From: an uncultured Catenibacillus sp.
GTDB lineage: Bacteria; Bacillota; Clostridia; Lachnospirales; Lachnospiraceae
DNA: 59,106 nt
Direction of reading: 5' to 3'
Assembly: GCA_934339005.1 (NCBI GenBank)
Contig: CAKRHR010000014.1
Coordinates: 1 to 59,106, forward strand
The translations under genes were made by a program, and so were the position numbers. Below are positions 1 to 7,557 of this stretch, one piece after another; the stretch's first letter is position 1, and every line of letters begins with the position of its first letter. The notes below the pieces were generated by a model. That model saw nothing but the letters and a program-made list of their open reading frames with translations. It did no database searches and had not been told where the DNA came from.

Positions 1-216
1 GCATTATTAAATGCATTGCTGACACCACATGAAGCATTAAAGAAGCTTCAGGATGAAAACCGCCTGACAGAATTAATGGTAAGACAGGAAGAATTAAAGA
101 CATTACCATTTGGTGATATCTGGAATATGTACTGTGAAGAATGTGGCGCACCCGCAGATGGTACATGGTTTGAAGAAATCACAAAATACGAAGATGAAGT
201 ATTAAGCAAACGATAA
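1..216 (+). CDS. rhaA: L-rhamnose isomerase, C-terminal end (partial)
   Basis: This is the last 71 codons of a gene that begins before the window; the reading frame is open from base 1. The segment TPHEALKKLQDE followed by LPFGDIWNMYCEECGAP matches the C-terminus of L-rhamnose isomerase, the cytoplasmic metal-dependent enzyme that turns L-rhamnose into L-rhamnulose. The next gene, 35 bases on, is rhamnulose-1-phosphate aldolase, which supports the call. The rhamnulokinase expected between the two activities is not in the window and may lie upstream. The active site is outside the window, so catalytic residues cannot be checked. Confidence 0.88.
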   Translation, partial: ALLNALLTPHEALKKLQDENRLTELMVRQEELKTLPFGDIWNMYCEECGAPADGTWFEEITKYEDEVLSKR

Positions 217-251
217 TCTAAATTGTATGCATATGAAGGGAGATTCTTAAA

Positions 252-1112
252 ATGAATAATATTTTTGGTGTTAAAATTATGGAAGAATTTATTCACACAT
301 GTGATTATGGTGCTTCCCAGGGCTGGCATGAACGTAACGGCGGTAATCTTACATACCGTATGAAACCGGAAGAAGTTGAAGAATGTCGTCCATATTTCAA
401 AGCTGTTCCAGGCGAATGGGTACCAATGGGTGTTCAGGCAGATAACTTAAAAGGTGAATATTTCATCGCTACAGGCAGCGGCAAGTTCTTCCAGAACGTT
501 AAACGTGAGCCACAGAACACTATCTGTATTGTTGAAATCAACGAAGCAGGTGACAGCTACCGTATCGTATGGGGTCTTGAAGCAGGCGGACGTCCTACAA
601 GCGAATTCCCTACACACTTTATGAATCATTCTATCCGCAAGAGAAAGACAAACGGCGAAAACCGTGTCATTTACCATGCACACCCACCTTATATCATCGC
701 TTTGACATATGTGCTTCCATTAAGCGCAGAAATCTTTACACGTATGCTCTGGAAGAGTGCAACAGAGTGCTGCGTTGTATTCCCAGGTGGTGTTGGTGTC
801 GTTCCTTGGATGATTCCTGGCGGCTCAGATATTGCCAAAGCAACATGTGCTGAGATGGAAAAATACGAAGCAGCAATCTGGTCTTTCCATGGTCTGTTCG
901 TATCCGGCCCTGATTTTGATATTGCATTTGGTTTAATGCATACAATTGAAAAAGCAGCTCAGATTGCAGGTATCGCACTTGCAGCAAACGGCGGCAAAAA
1001 ACCTGCCCAGGTGATTACAGATGACAACTTAAGAGCTATCGGTGATGCTTTTGGCGTTACACTGAATGAAGAAATCTTAAATTATAAATCTGACGACCCA
1101 TTGTGTTATTAA
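252..1112 (+). CDS. rhaD: rhamnulose-1-phosphate aldolase
   Basis: A 286-residue class II (zinc) aldolase that splits L-rhamnulose 1-phosphate into dihydroxyacetone phosphate and L-lactaldehyde in the cytoplasm. The zinc ligands of the family are visible as H142 and H144 in YHAHPPY and H213 in SFHGLF. The likely catalytic acid E118 sits in TSEFPTHF, and the phosphate-binding loop has the GNLTYR and TGSGKFF segments. The length fits RhaD rather than the shorter fuculose aldolase. The ATG follows a GAAGGGAG ribosome binding site. It is co-directional with rhaA and with the lactaldehyde reductase downstream, completing rhamnose to propanediol metabolism. Confidence 0.95.
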   Translation: MNNIFGVKIMEEFIHTCDYGASQGWHERNGGNLTYRMKPEEVEECRPYFKAVPGEWVPMGVQADNLKGEYFIATGSGKFFQNVKREPQNTICIVEINEAGDSYRIVWGLEAGGRPTSEFPTHFMNHSIRKRKTNGENRVIYHAHPPYIIALTYVLPLSAEIFTRMLWKSATECCVVFPGGVGVVPWMIPGGSDIAKATCAEMEKYEAAIWSFHGLFVSGPDFDIAFGLMHTIEKAAQIAGIALAANGGKKPAQVITDDNLRAIGDAFGVTLNEEILNYKSDDPLCY

Positions 1113-1223
1113 TGCTTGTCTAAATGGCATTTAATATATTTTGTTACATAAAGTACATCTTTTGTCACACAAAATATAAACTTTGGAGTCTGTCAATAAA
1201 AATAAAAAGGAGAGATATTTATT

Positions 1224-2372
1224 ATGGCACAGAGAATTGTATTGAACGAAACATCTTATCATGGCAAAGGCGCAATCGCAGAACTTGCTACAGAAGTTGA
1301 AAGAAGGGGTTTTAAAAAAGCTTTTGTATGTTCTGATCCTGACCTCGTAAAATTTGGTGTAACAAAGAAGGTCACAGACGTTCTTGATAACGCTGGCTAT
1401 GCATATGAACTGTATTCAAACATCAAACCAAATCCAACAATCGAAAATGTTCAGACAGGTGTTGCAGCATTTAAAGCTGCAGGCGCTGATTACATCGTAG
1501 CTATCGGTGGCGGTTCTTCAATGGATACAGCAAAAGCTGTTGGTATCATTATCAACAATCCTGAATTTGAAGATGTCAGAAGTCTTGAAGGCGTTGCACC
1601 TACTAAAAAACCTTGTGTACCTATCATCGCAGTACCTACAACTGCCGGTACAGCAGCAGAAGTTACAATCAACTATGTTATCACAGACGTTGAAAAGAAA
1701 CGTAAATTTGTTTGCGTAGATACACATGATATCCCAGTTGTTGCTATCGTTGATCCTGAAATGATGTCATCTATGCCAAAGGGCTTGACTGCTGCCACAG
1801 GTATGGACGCTCTGACACATGCCATTGAAGGTTACATTACAAAAGGCGCATGGGAAATGACAGATATGTTCCACTTAAAAGCCATCGAAATCATTTCCAA
1901 ATCTCTGCGTGGTGCTGTAGATAACACACCGGAAGGCAGAGAGGGCATGGCACTTGGCCAGTACATCGCTGGTATGGGCTTCTCTAACGTAGGTCTTGGT
2001 ATCGTTCACTCTATGGCACATGCACTTGGTGCAGTTTACGATACACCACATGGTGTTGCAAATGCCATCTTACTGCCAACAGTTATGGCTTACAATGCAG
2101 ATGCTACAGGTGAAAAATATCGTGAAATCGCAAGAGCTATGGGTGTTGAAGGTGTTGACGACATGACTCAGGAAGAATACAGAAAAGCTGCTGTTGATGC
2201 AGTTGCCAAACTTTCAAGCGATGTTGGTATTCCAAAAGACTTAAAAGCTATCGTTAAAGATGAAGACGTTCAGTTCTTAGCCGAAAGTGCAGTCGCTGAT
2301 GCATGCGCACCTGGTAATCCAAAGGATGCTTCTCTTGAAGACATCATGGCATTATACCAAAGCCTGATGTAA
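1224..2372 (+). CDS. fucO: lactaldehyde reductase (iron-containing alcohol dehydrogenase)
   Basis: A 382-residue group III alcohol dehydrogenase that reduces L-lactaldehyde, the aldolase product, to 1,2-propanediol with NADH. The nucleotide-binding motif GGGSSMDTAK is at about residues 95-104. The iron ligands of FucO map to D195 and H199 in DALTHAIEGY, H262 in VHSMAHALG and H276 in DTPHG, at the same spacing as in the E. coli enzyme. An AAAAGGAGAG ribosome binding site precedes the ATG. A 111-base AT-rich gap separates it from rhaD, so it may share the operon message or have its own promoter. A strong terminator follows. Confidence 0.92.
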   Translation: MAQRIVLNETSYHGKGAIAELATEVERRGFKKAFVCSDPDLVKFGVTKKVTDVLDNAGYAYELYSNIKPNPTIENVQTGVAAFKAAGADYIVAIGGGSSMDTAKAVGIIINNPEFEDVRSLEGVAPTKKPCVPIIAVPTTAGTAAEVTINYVITDVEKKRKFVCVDTHDIPVVAIVDPEMMSSMPKGLTAATGMDALTHAIEGYITKGAWEMTDMFHLKAIEIISKSLRGAVDNTPEGREGMALGQYIAGMGFSNVGLGIVHSMAHALGAVYDTPHGVANAILLPTVMAYNADATGEKYREIARAMGVEGVDDMTQEEYRKAAVDAVAKLSSDVGIPKDLKAIVKDEDVQFLAESAVADACAPGNPKDASLEDIMALYQSLM

Positions 2373-2446
2373 TCTTTTAATTGCATTTTAACATTCAATT
2401 TTTAATTGTAGTATTTAAATATTTATTCCTACCATTCTATATACGG

Positions 2447-2472
2447 GGGCGACTCTTACGGAGTCGCCCTTT
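2447..2472 (+). terminator. intrinsic terminator after the fucO-type gene
   Basis: A perfect 9-bp stem, GGGCGACTC / GAGTCGCCC, with a 5-base loop is followed by a short T run. It closes the rhamnose operon 75 bases after the stop codon. Confidence 0.85.
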
Positions 2473-2501
2473 GTTGTTTATGTTTATTTTCAAATACAAT
2501 T

Positions 2502-2521
2502 GCAAAATTTCACAATTTTGC
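2502..2521. promoter_or_regulatory. palindrome abutting the -35 box, possible operator
   Basis: GCAAAATT and AATTTTGC form a perfect 8-bp inverted repeat with a 4-base centre. It ends exactly where the -35 hexamer of the downstream promoter begins, a position suited to a transcription factor acting on the amino acid transporter. The regulator is unknown. Confidence 0.4.
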
Positions 2522-2550
2522 TTTACATTATCACTTCATTGTGCTAAAAT
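2522..2550 (+). promoter_or_regulatory. sigma-A type promoter for the amino acid ABC operon
   Basis: TTTACA and TAAAAT are separated by exactly 17 bases, about 115 bases before the start codon of the binding protein. No other good promoter was seen in this spacer of 294 bases. Confidence 0.6.
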
Positions 2551-2666
2551 GCTACTGTGTTAGCAAGCAAAGCGGATTCACGGTTTTTATAAATTACAAA
2601 TTCCGCACAGGCTTCATATAAACATTAATAAACAAAATAATAAGGACTTGAAGGGAGATATTTAAA

Positions 2667-3545
2667 ATGATAAAGAGAGGATTAGCATTAGGATTAGCAT
2701 TAACAATGTGTGTTTCAATGGCAGCCTGCCAGAAGGATACTGCAGCAGATACAAAGGATACTGCAAATACAGTCGATACTACAGCAACAGCAGACACAAC
2801 TGCCGATGCAGGTGCAGAAGATGACAGCTCAAGTGCCGATTCTGACATGGCATATGTCAAAGATAAAGGTACTCTTGTTGTTGGTATCACAGACTTTGAA
2901 CCAATGGATTACAAAGATGCTGACGGCAACTGGATTGGTTTTGACGCAGATATGGCTAAAGCCTTCGCTGAAAGCCTTGGTGTCAATGTTGAATTTGTAG
3001 AAATTACATGGGATAACAAAGTGCTCGAACTTGACGGTAAAACTATCGACTGTGTATGGAATGGTATGACATTAACTGATGAAGTCACCTCCTCCATGGA
3101 ATGCTCAAACGTTTACTGTGATAATGCACAGGTTGTTGTTGTCAATAAAGATGTGGCAGACCAGTATCAGACAGTTGAAAGCATCGCAGATTTAAGCTTT
3201 GCCGTTGAAGTTGGTTCCGCAGGTAAGAATGAAGTGGATGCTCTTGGTTACAACTACACAGAAGTTTCTTCACAGGCAGACGCTTTAATGGAAGTTGCCG
3301 CCGGTACATCTGATGCCGCAGTTATCGATGCTTTAATGGCTGGTGCTATGATCGGTGAAGGCACAAGCTATGAAAACCTTACATATACAGTTGGTTTAAA
3401 CAGTGAAAAATACGGTGTTGGTTTCCGTAAAGGTTCTGACCTTGCTGAAGCATTAAACGAATTTTTCAAAACAAGCTACGCTGACGGTTCCATGGAAAAA
3501 TGTGCTGAAACATACGGTGTTCAGGCATCCTTAATCAAACAGTAA
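2667..3545 (+). CDS. amino acid ABC transporter, substrate-binding lipoprotein
   Basis: A 292-residue family 3 solute-binding protein. The N-terminus is a lipoprotein signal peptide with lipobox SMAAC (Cys21), so it is anchored outside the membrane. A flexible linker rich in Ala, Thr and Asp (about residues 23-58) follows. The bilobed domain starts near GTLVVGITDFEPMDYKD and includes GFDADMAKAFAESLG, both typical of binding proteins for polar amino acids. Permease and ATPase genes follow and complete a HisJMP/GlnHPQ-type importer. The actual ligand cannot be told from the sequence. GGGAGATAT lies before the ATG. Confidence 0.9.
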   Translation: MIKRGLALGLALTMCVSMAACQKDTAADTKDTANTVDTTATADTTADAGAEDDSSSADSDMAYVKDKGTLVVGITDFEPMDYKDADGNWIGFDADMAKAFAESLGVNVEFVEITWDNKVLELDGKTIDCVWNGMTLTDEVTSSMECSNVYCDNAQVVVVNKDVADQYQTVESIADLSFAVEVGSAGKNEVDALGYNYTEVSSQADALMEVAAGTSDAAVIDALMAGAMIGEGTSYENLTYTVGLNSEKYGVGFRKGSDLAEALNEFFKTSYADGSMEKCAETYGVQASLIKQ

Positions 3546-3589
3546 TCAAATCATCTGATGTTTCAAATATAAAATATCAAAAAAACATT

Positions 3590-3619
3590 AACCCATGCTT
3601 TCATTTATGAGCATGGGTT
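3590..3619 (+). terminator. stem-loop between binding protein and permease
   Basis: AACCCATGCT and AGCATGGGTT form a perfect 10-bp stem with a 10-base loop. There is no strong T run after it. Such hairpins behind a binding-protein gene often stabilise its message or partly terminate, giving more binding protein than permease. That role is inferred. Confidence 0.55.
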
Positions 3620-3672
3620 ATATGTGACTTCAACAGTCATTTAACTAAAACAAAAGTAAGCAGGTAAACAAT

Positions 3673-4431
3673 ATGTCTACAATCACAGAACAGATGCCAA
3701 TTGTTGTCAGTGCATTAAATGAAGGCTTTATCCAGACATTAAAATTATTTTTTATAACATTAATCGGTGCATTGCCTCTAGGCCTGATTATTTCCTTTGG
3801 CTCAATGACAAAATTTAAACCGCTGCGTTATCTCGTCAAAATCATCGTTTGGATTGTCAGAGGTACACCTTTGATGATTCAGCTTTTAATTATCTATTAT
3901 TTTCCAGGTCTGGTGCTTAAATCACCAATTTGGGGCGGCGGCGAGAGCGGTCGATTTACAGCGGCGGCCGTTGCATTTATTTTTAACTATGCATGTTATT
4001 TTTCAGAAATTTACAGAGGCGGTATCCAGAGCGTCCCAAGGGGACAGCAGGAGGCTAGTCTGGTGCTTGGCATGACAAAGAGCCAGATTTTCTTCAGAGT
4101 CACATTGCTTCAGATGGTGAAGCGTATTGTGCCACCGATTTCTAATGAAATCATTACACTTGTCAAAGATACTTCCCTTGCAAGAATTATTGCACTGCAG
4201 GAAATCATCTGGGCAGGCCAGGCATTCTTAAAGGGCTCACAGGGTATTTCAGGTGTTATCTGGCCATTGTTCTTTACAGCCATCTATTATCTGATTTTCA
4301 GCGGTATTTTAACATTACTGTTAAATGCATTGGAAAAGAAACTGAATTTCTGGAAGGAGGAGGAACAAGAACATGGCAATATTAGAAGTAAAACACATAG
4401 AAAAGCATTTTGGCAGTACAAATGTACTTAA
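3673..4431 (+). CDS. amino acid ABC transporter, permease
   Basis: A 252-residue inner membrane protein of the HisM/GlnP type with hydrophobic segments near residues 20-40, 55-80, 90-110 and 195-220. The segment following RGTPLMIQLL and the EAA-like loop around ASLVLGMTKSQIFFRVTLLQ are typical contact sites for the ATPase. The family normally ends soon after the last helix (ALEKKLNFWK). Here the frame runs on for a charged tail that overlaps the first 59 bases of the ATPase gene, which is unusually long for such an overlap. Transport is for a polar amino acid of unknown identity. Confidence 0.88.
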   Translation: MSTITEQMPIVVSALNEGFIQTLKLFFITLIGALPLGLIISFGSMTKFKPLRYLVKIIVWIVRGTPLMIQLLIIYYFPGLVLKSPIWGGGESGRFTAAAVAFIFNYACYFSEIYRGGIQSVPRGQQEASLVLGMTKSQIFFRVTLLQMVKRIVPPISNEIITLVKDTSLARIIALQEIIWAGQAFLKGSQGISGVIWPLFFTAIYYLIFSGILTLLLNALEKKLNFWKEEEQEHGNIRSKTHRKAFWQYKCT

Positions 4432-5161
4432 AGATATTAATTTTGCCCTTGAACAGGGTCAGACACTCGCCATCATCGGTTCTTCAGGTTCAGGAAAAAC
4501 GACACTTTTACGCTGCTTAAACTTCCTTGAAAAACCGGACAACGGACAGATTTTTGTGCATGACGACATGATTTTTGATGCGGGTGACGCATCCACACAG
4601 CTTGAAAAAGACATCCGAAAGAAGCGCCTGCATTTTGGTATGGTCTTTCAGTCCTTTAATCTTTTTCCACAGTATACGGCACTTCAGAATGTCATGCTTG
4701 CAAGTCAGTTACTTGCCAAAGAACGTTCGGACTATAAAGAACATAAGAAAGAAATCTTAACCCAAATCAACAAAGAAGCCCTTTCTCTACTTGAACAGAT
4801 GGGGCTTGCAGACAGGGCAGAACATTATCCGCACCAGTTATCCGGCGGACAGCAACAGCGTGTTGCGATTGCAAGAGCACTGGCATTAAAACCGGATATT
4901 CTATGTTTTGATGAACCAACTTCTGCACTTGACCCTGAGCTTACCGGTGAAGTATTAAAAGTTATCCGCGGACTGGCAGACAAAAAGACGACCATGGTCA
5001 TTGTTACACATGAAATGGCCTTTGCCAGAGATGTGGCAGACCAGATTATCTTCATGGATGGCGGCGTTATCGTCGAGCAGGGTGAAGCCCATCAGGTTAT
5101 TGAAAACCCACAGCAGGAGAGAACCAAACAATTTCTACAAAGATATGCAGACAGCCGATAA
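4373..5161 (+). CDS. amino acid ABC transporter, ATP-binding protein
   Basis: A 262-residue cytoplasmic ATPase that energises the transporter encoded just upstream. Walker A is GSSGSGKTT at about residues 36-44, the Q-loop lies in VFQSFNLFPQY, the signature is LSGGQQQR, Walker B is ILCFDEPTSALD and the H-loop is VTHE. All are intact. This set and the pattern FPQYTALQNV place it in the polar amino acid (GlnQ/HisP) group. The start is set by GGAGGAGG a few bases before ATG at 4373, which lies inside the end of the permease gene. A terminator overlaps its stop codon. Confidence 0.93.
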   Translation: MAILEVKHIEKHFGSTNVLKDINFALEQGQTLAIIGSSGSGKTTLLRCLNFLEKPDNGQIFVHDDMIFDAGDASTQLEKDIRKKRLHFGMVFQSFNLFPQYTALQNVMLASQLLAKERSDYKEHKKEILTQINKEALSLLEQMGLADRAEHYPHQLSGGQQQRVAIARALALKPDILCFDEPTSALDPELTGEVLKVIRGLADKKTTMVIVTHEMAFARDVADQIIFMDGGVIVEQGEAHQVIENPQQERTKQFLQRYADSR

Positions 5162-5179
5162 ATTTATCGGCTGTTTTTA
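5151..5179 (+). terminator. intrinsic terminator overlapping the ATPase stop codon
   Basis: ACAGCCGATAAA pairs perfectly with TTTATCGGCTGT and a T run follows directly. The TAA stop of the ATPase gene lies within the hairpin. Confidence 0.88.
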
Positions 5180-5249
5180 TATATTATTGTGATTAAATCA
5201 TAATCTTCTTAATTTTTGAAAATTTTGTGAACAAATAATAAAAAATGCC

Positions 5250-5278
5250 TTGTGCTTTTTCACGGCTCAATGTATAAT
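5250..5278 (+). promoter_or_regulatory. promoter for the methyltransferase-like / GH3 / HD-GYP operon
   Basis: TTGTGC and TATAAT are separated by 17 bases, about 60 bases before the first start codon of the three-gene unit that follows. Confidence 0.55.
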
Positions 5279-5341
5279 GTAAATAGTTTGTTACATAATT
5301 TGTTATAATTTTGTAATATTTCAATGAAAGGCAGCACTCGG

Positions 5342-5920
5342 ATGGGATTATGTTTGGGAATTACAGGTTTTGGACTTTGCTATCTGTATGATTTTAATAC
5401 TGTTTTATGGCATAAGAAGTGGCTTCAGATGTTTTTCCTTTTAGGAAATCTCTTTATCATTACAGGCAGCTTATGTATTCTGATTCCGGCATGGATCTCA
5501 ATGCATATACATGTCCGTTTTTTTGTTTCAGCTTTTTTTTCTGTATTATTTTTAATGCTGCTTATATATACTTTATTTTTTGCAATACCTTTTGATACAA
5601 CTTATATACATGAAAATACATTACGAAATGCTTATACTGACGGTGTTTATGCATTGTGCAGGCATCCGGCAGTACTCTGGTTTACCGGTCTGTATTTTTC
5701 ATTATGGCTTATGGTCTTAACGGCTGAAGCTGCCATTACATTTCTGCTTTATATTCTGATGGATATTTTATACATTATCCTTCAGGAACGTTTTATATTT
5801 TTTAAAACATTTAAAAATTACAGCGAATATCAAATGAATACACCATTTTTAATTCCAACAATTAGCAGTATTAAAAAATGTGTTCATACAATGACGAAAG
5901 GTCATCATAATACTATATAA
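5342..5920 (+). CDS. membrane protein of the isoprenylcysteine methyltransferase-like superfamily
   Basis: A polytopic membrane protein of about 192 residues with four or five hydrophobic segments. The motif CRHPAVLWFTGLYFSLWL in the C-terminal half is the RHP signature of ICMT/phospholipid methyltransferase-like proteins, which use S-adenosylmethionine at the membrane. The substrate is unknown. An ATG at 5324 is also in frame, but AAAGG lies suitably before the ATG at 5342, so the later start is preferred. It is followed after 17 bases by the GH3-type gene. A second family member lies at 31121 in a different context. Confidence 0.6.
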   Translation: MGLCLGITGFGLCYLYDFNTVLWHKKWLQMFFLLGNLFIITGSLCILIPAWISMHIHVRFFVSAFFSVLFLMLLIYTLFFAIPFDTTYIHENTLRNAYTDGVYALCRHPAVLWFTGLYFSLWLMVLTAEAAITFLLYILMDILYIILQERFIFFKTFKNYSEYQMNTPFLIPTISSIKKCVHTMTKGHHNTI

Positions 5921-5937
5921 ATGAAAGTGAAAGAGAT

Positions 5938-7557
5938 ATGACAGATTTTAAGGATATGCTCAAAAAACAACAATATGATGAAATCTGGCAGGAATACTGC
6001 GGTTTCCTTGAATTGAATATTGAACAATATATGTCTATCCAAAAACGCTTAATGGAGGAGCAGATACATTTATGGTGTAAAAGCCCTCTTGGCCAGACAT
6101 TTTTGAAAGGTAAAATGCCTGCATCTATTGACGAATTCCGTCAGATTGTACCATTGACAACTTACGATGATTATGCCGATATTTTGCTTATGAAGCAGGA
6201 GAGTATGCTTCCTGGTAATCCTGTTATCTGGATTCAGACAACATGGGAGGGAGGACGACATCCCGTCAAACTGGCACCATATACCCGCAGTATGCTGGAT
6301 ACTTTCAGGGATAATGTTATTTCCTGCCTTATCTTATGCACAAGCACTGAAAAAGGAGAATTTTCGGCTGAAAATACAGATAAAATATTATATGGACTTG
6401 CACCTTTGCCTTACCTGACAGGACTCGTACCTCACGTACTTCGCGAAGCCACAGATATTCAGTTTCTTCCGCCTCTGGACGAAGCGATGAATATGTCTTT
6501 TAGTGAACGAAATAAAGCCGGATTCAAACTGGGCATGAAAAAGAATATTGAAATCTTTTTCGGTCTTGGCAGTGTTGCCTATGCTGTCAGTCTGAGTCTT
6601 GGCAAAATGGGCAGTTCCGGAAATCTATCTTCACTGCTTCAGTGCAGACCGGATATGCTTTTTAGGATTTTACGTGCTAAAGCAAAATGCAAACAGGAAA
6701 ATCGTGAAATCAAACCTAAAGATTTATTTAAACTAAAAGGCTTTATGGTTGCAGGAACAGACAATAATAGTTATAAGGATGCCCTTGAAGATTTGTGGGG
6801 TGTGCGCCCAATGGAATTATTTGCCGGAACAGAACCTTCACTAATGGGCACAGAATCCTGGACCAGAAAAGGCATGTATTTTTTCCCAGGCACATGTTTT
6901 TATGAATTTATCCTGGAAGAAGATATGTATAAAAACATGGAGGATCCATCATATCAACCGCGGACCTATCTGATGGATGAAGTCATTGCCGGCATGACTT
7001 ATGAACTCGTCATTACGGTATTTAAAGGTGGCGCATTTGCCAGATATCGTGTAGGTGATATGTATCGCTGCATTGGTCTTGAAAACAAAGAGGATGGTAC
7101 GAAAATTCCAAGATTTGAATATATTGACCGTGTTCCTTCTATTATTGATATTGGAGGCTTCACGCGAATTTCTCAAAATAGTATTGAAAGCGTCATCGAA
7201 TTATCCGGTTTACCTGTAGAATACTGGACTGCCAAAAAAGAATTTGATGAACATAAGCGTCCTTTTATGCATTTATATATAGAGATTTCCAAAAGTGCAT
7301 ATCCAAACCGGGCACTTACGATAGAAATTCTGCGTGAACATCTTGGAACATATTTTAAATACATTGACCAGGATTACAGGGATCTGAAGAAAATTCTGAG
7401 TATCGATCCGCTACAGATTACTATTCTTAAATGTGGGACATTTGAAGCCTTTGAAAAAAATAAAGGTCACAAGATTCGCTGTATGAATGCATCATACTAT
7501 GATATTGCAGATTTGCTTGCATTTCATGGAAAAACAGATGAAAGGCGGGTACATTGA
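5938..7557 (+). CDS. GH3-family acyl-adenylating enzyme (auxin-response GH3-like)
   Basis: A 539-residue protein with the plant GH3 fold signature: an N-terminal helical region ending in PLTTYDDYADIL, then QTTWEGGRHPVKLAPYT near residues 98-114, a middle part with ELFAGTEPSLMGTES, and the segment GAFARYRVGDMYRC. GH3 enzymes are ANL-superfamily adenylases that activate a carboxylate and usually join it to an amino acid. Bacterial members are mostly uncharacterised. No signal peptide is visible. It overlaps the HD-GYP gene by 4 bases, so the two are almost surely co-translated, implying a link between an acyl conjugate and c-di-GMP turnover. The substrate cannot be inferred. Confidence 0.75.
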   Translation: MTDFKDMLKKQQYDEIWQEYCGFLELNIEQYMSIQKRLMEEQIHLWCKSPLGQTFLKGKMPASIDEFRQIVPLTTYDDYADILLMKQESMLPGNPVIWIQTTWEGGRHPVKLAPYTRSMLDTFRDNVISCLILCTSTEKGEFSAENTDKILYGLAPLPYLTGLVPHVLREATDIQFLPPLDEAMNMSFSERNKAGFKLGMKKNIEIFFGLGSVAYAVSLSLGKMGSSGNLSSLLQCRPDMLFRILRAKAKCKQENREIKPKDLFKLKGFMVAGTDNNSYKDALEDLWGVRPMELFAGTEPSLMGTESWTRKGMYFFPGTCFYEFILEEDMYKNMEDPSYQPRTYLMDEVIAGMTYELVITVFKGGAFARYRVGDMYRCIGLENKEDGTKIPRFEYIDRVPSIIDIGGFTRISQNSIESVIELSGLPVEYWTAKKEFDEHKRPFMHLYIEISKSAYPNRALTIEILREHLGTYFKYIDQDYRDLKKILSIDPLQITILKCGTFEAFEKNKGHKIRCMNASYYDIADLLAFHGKTDERRVH

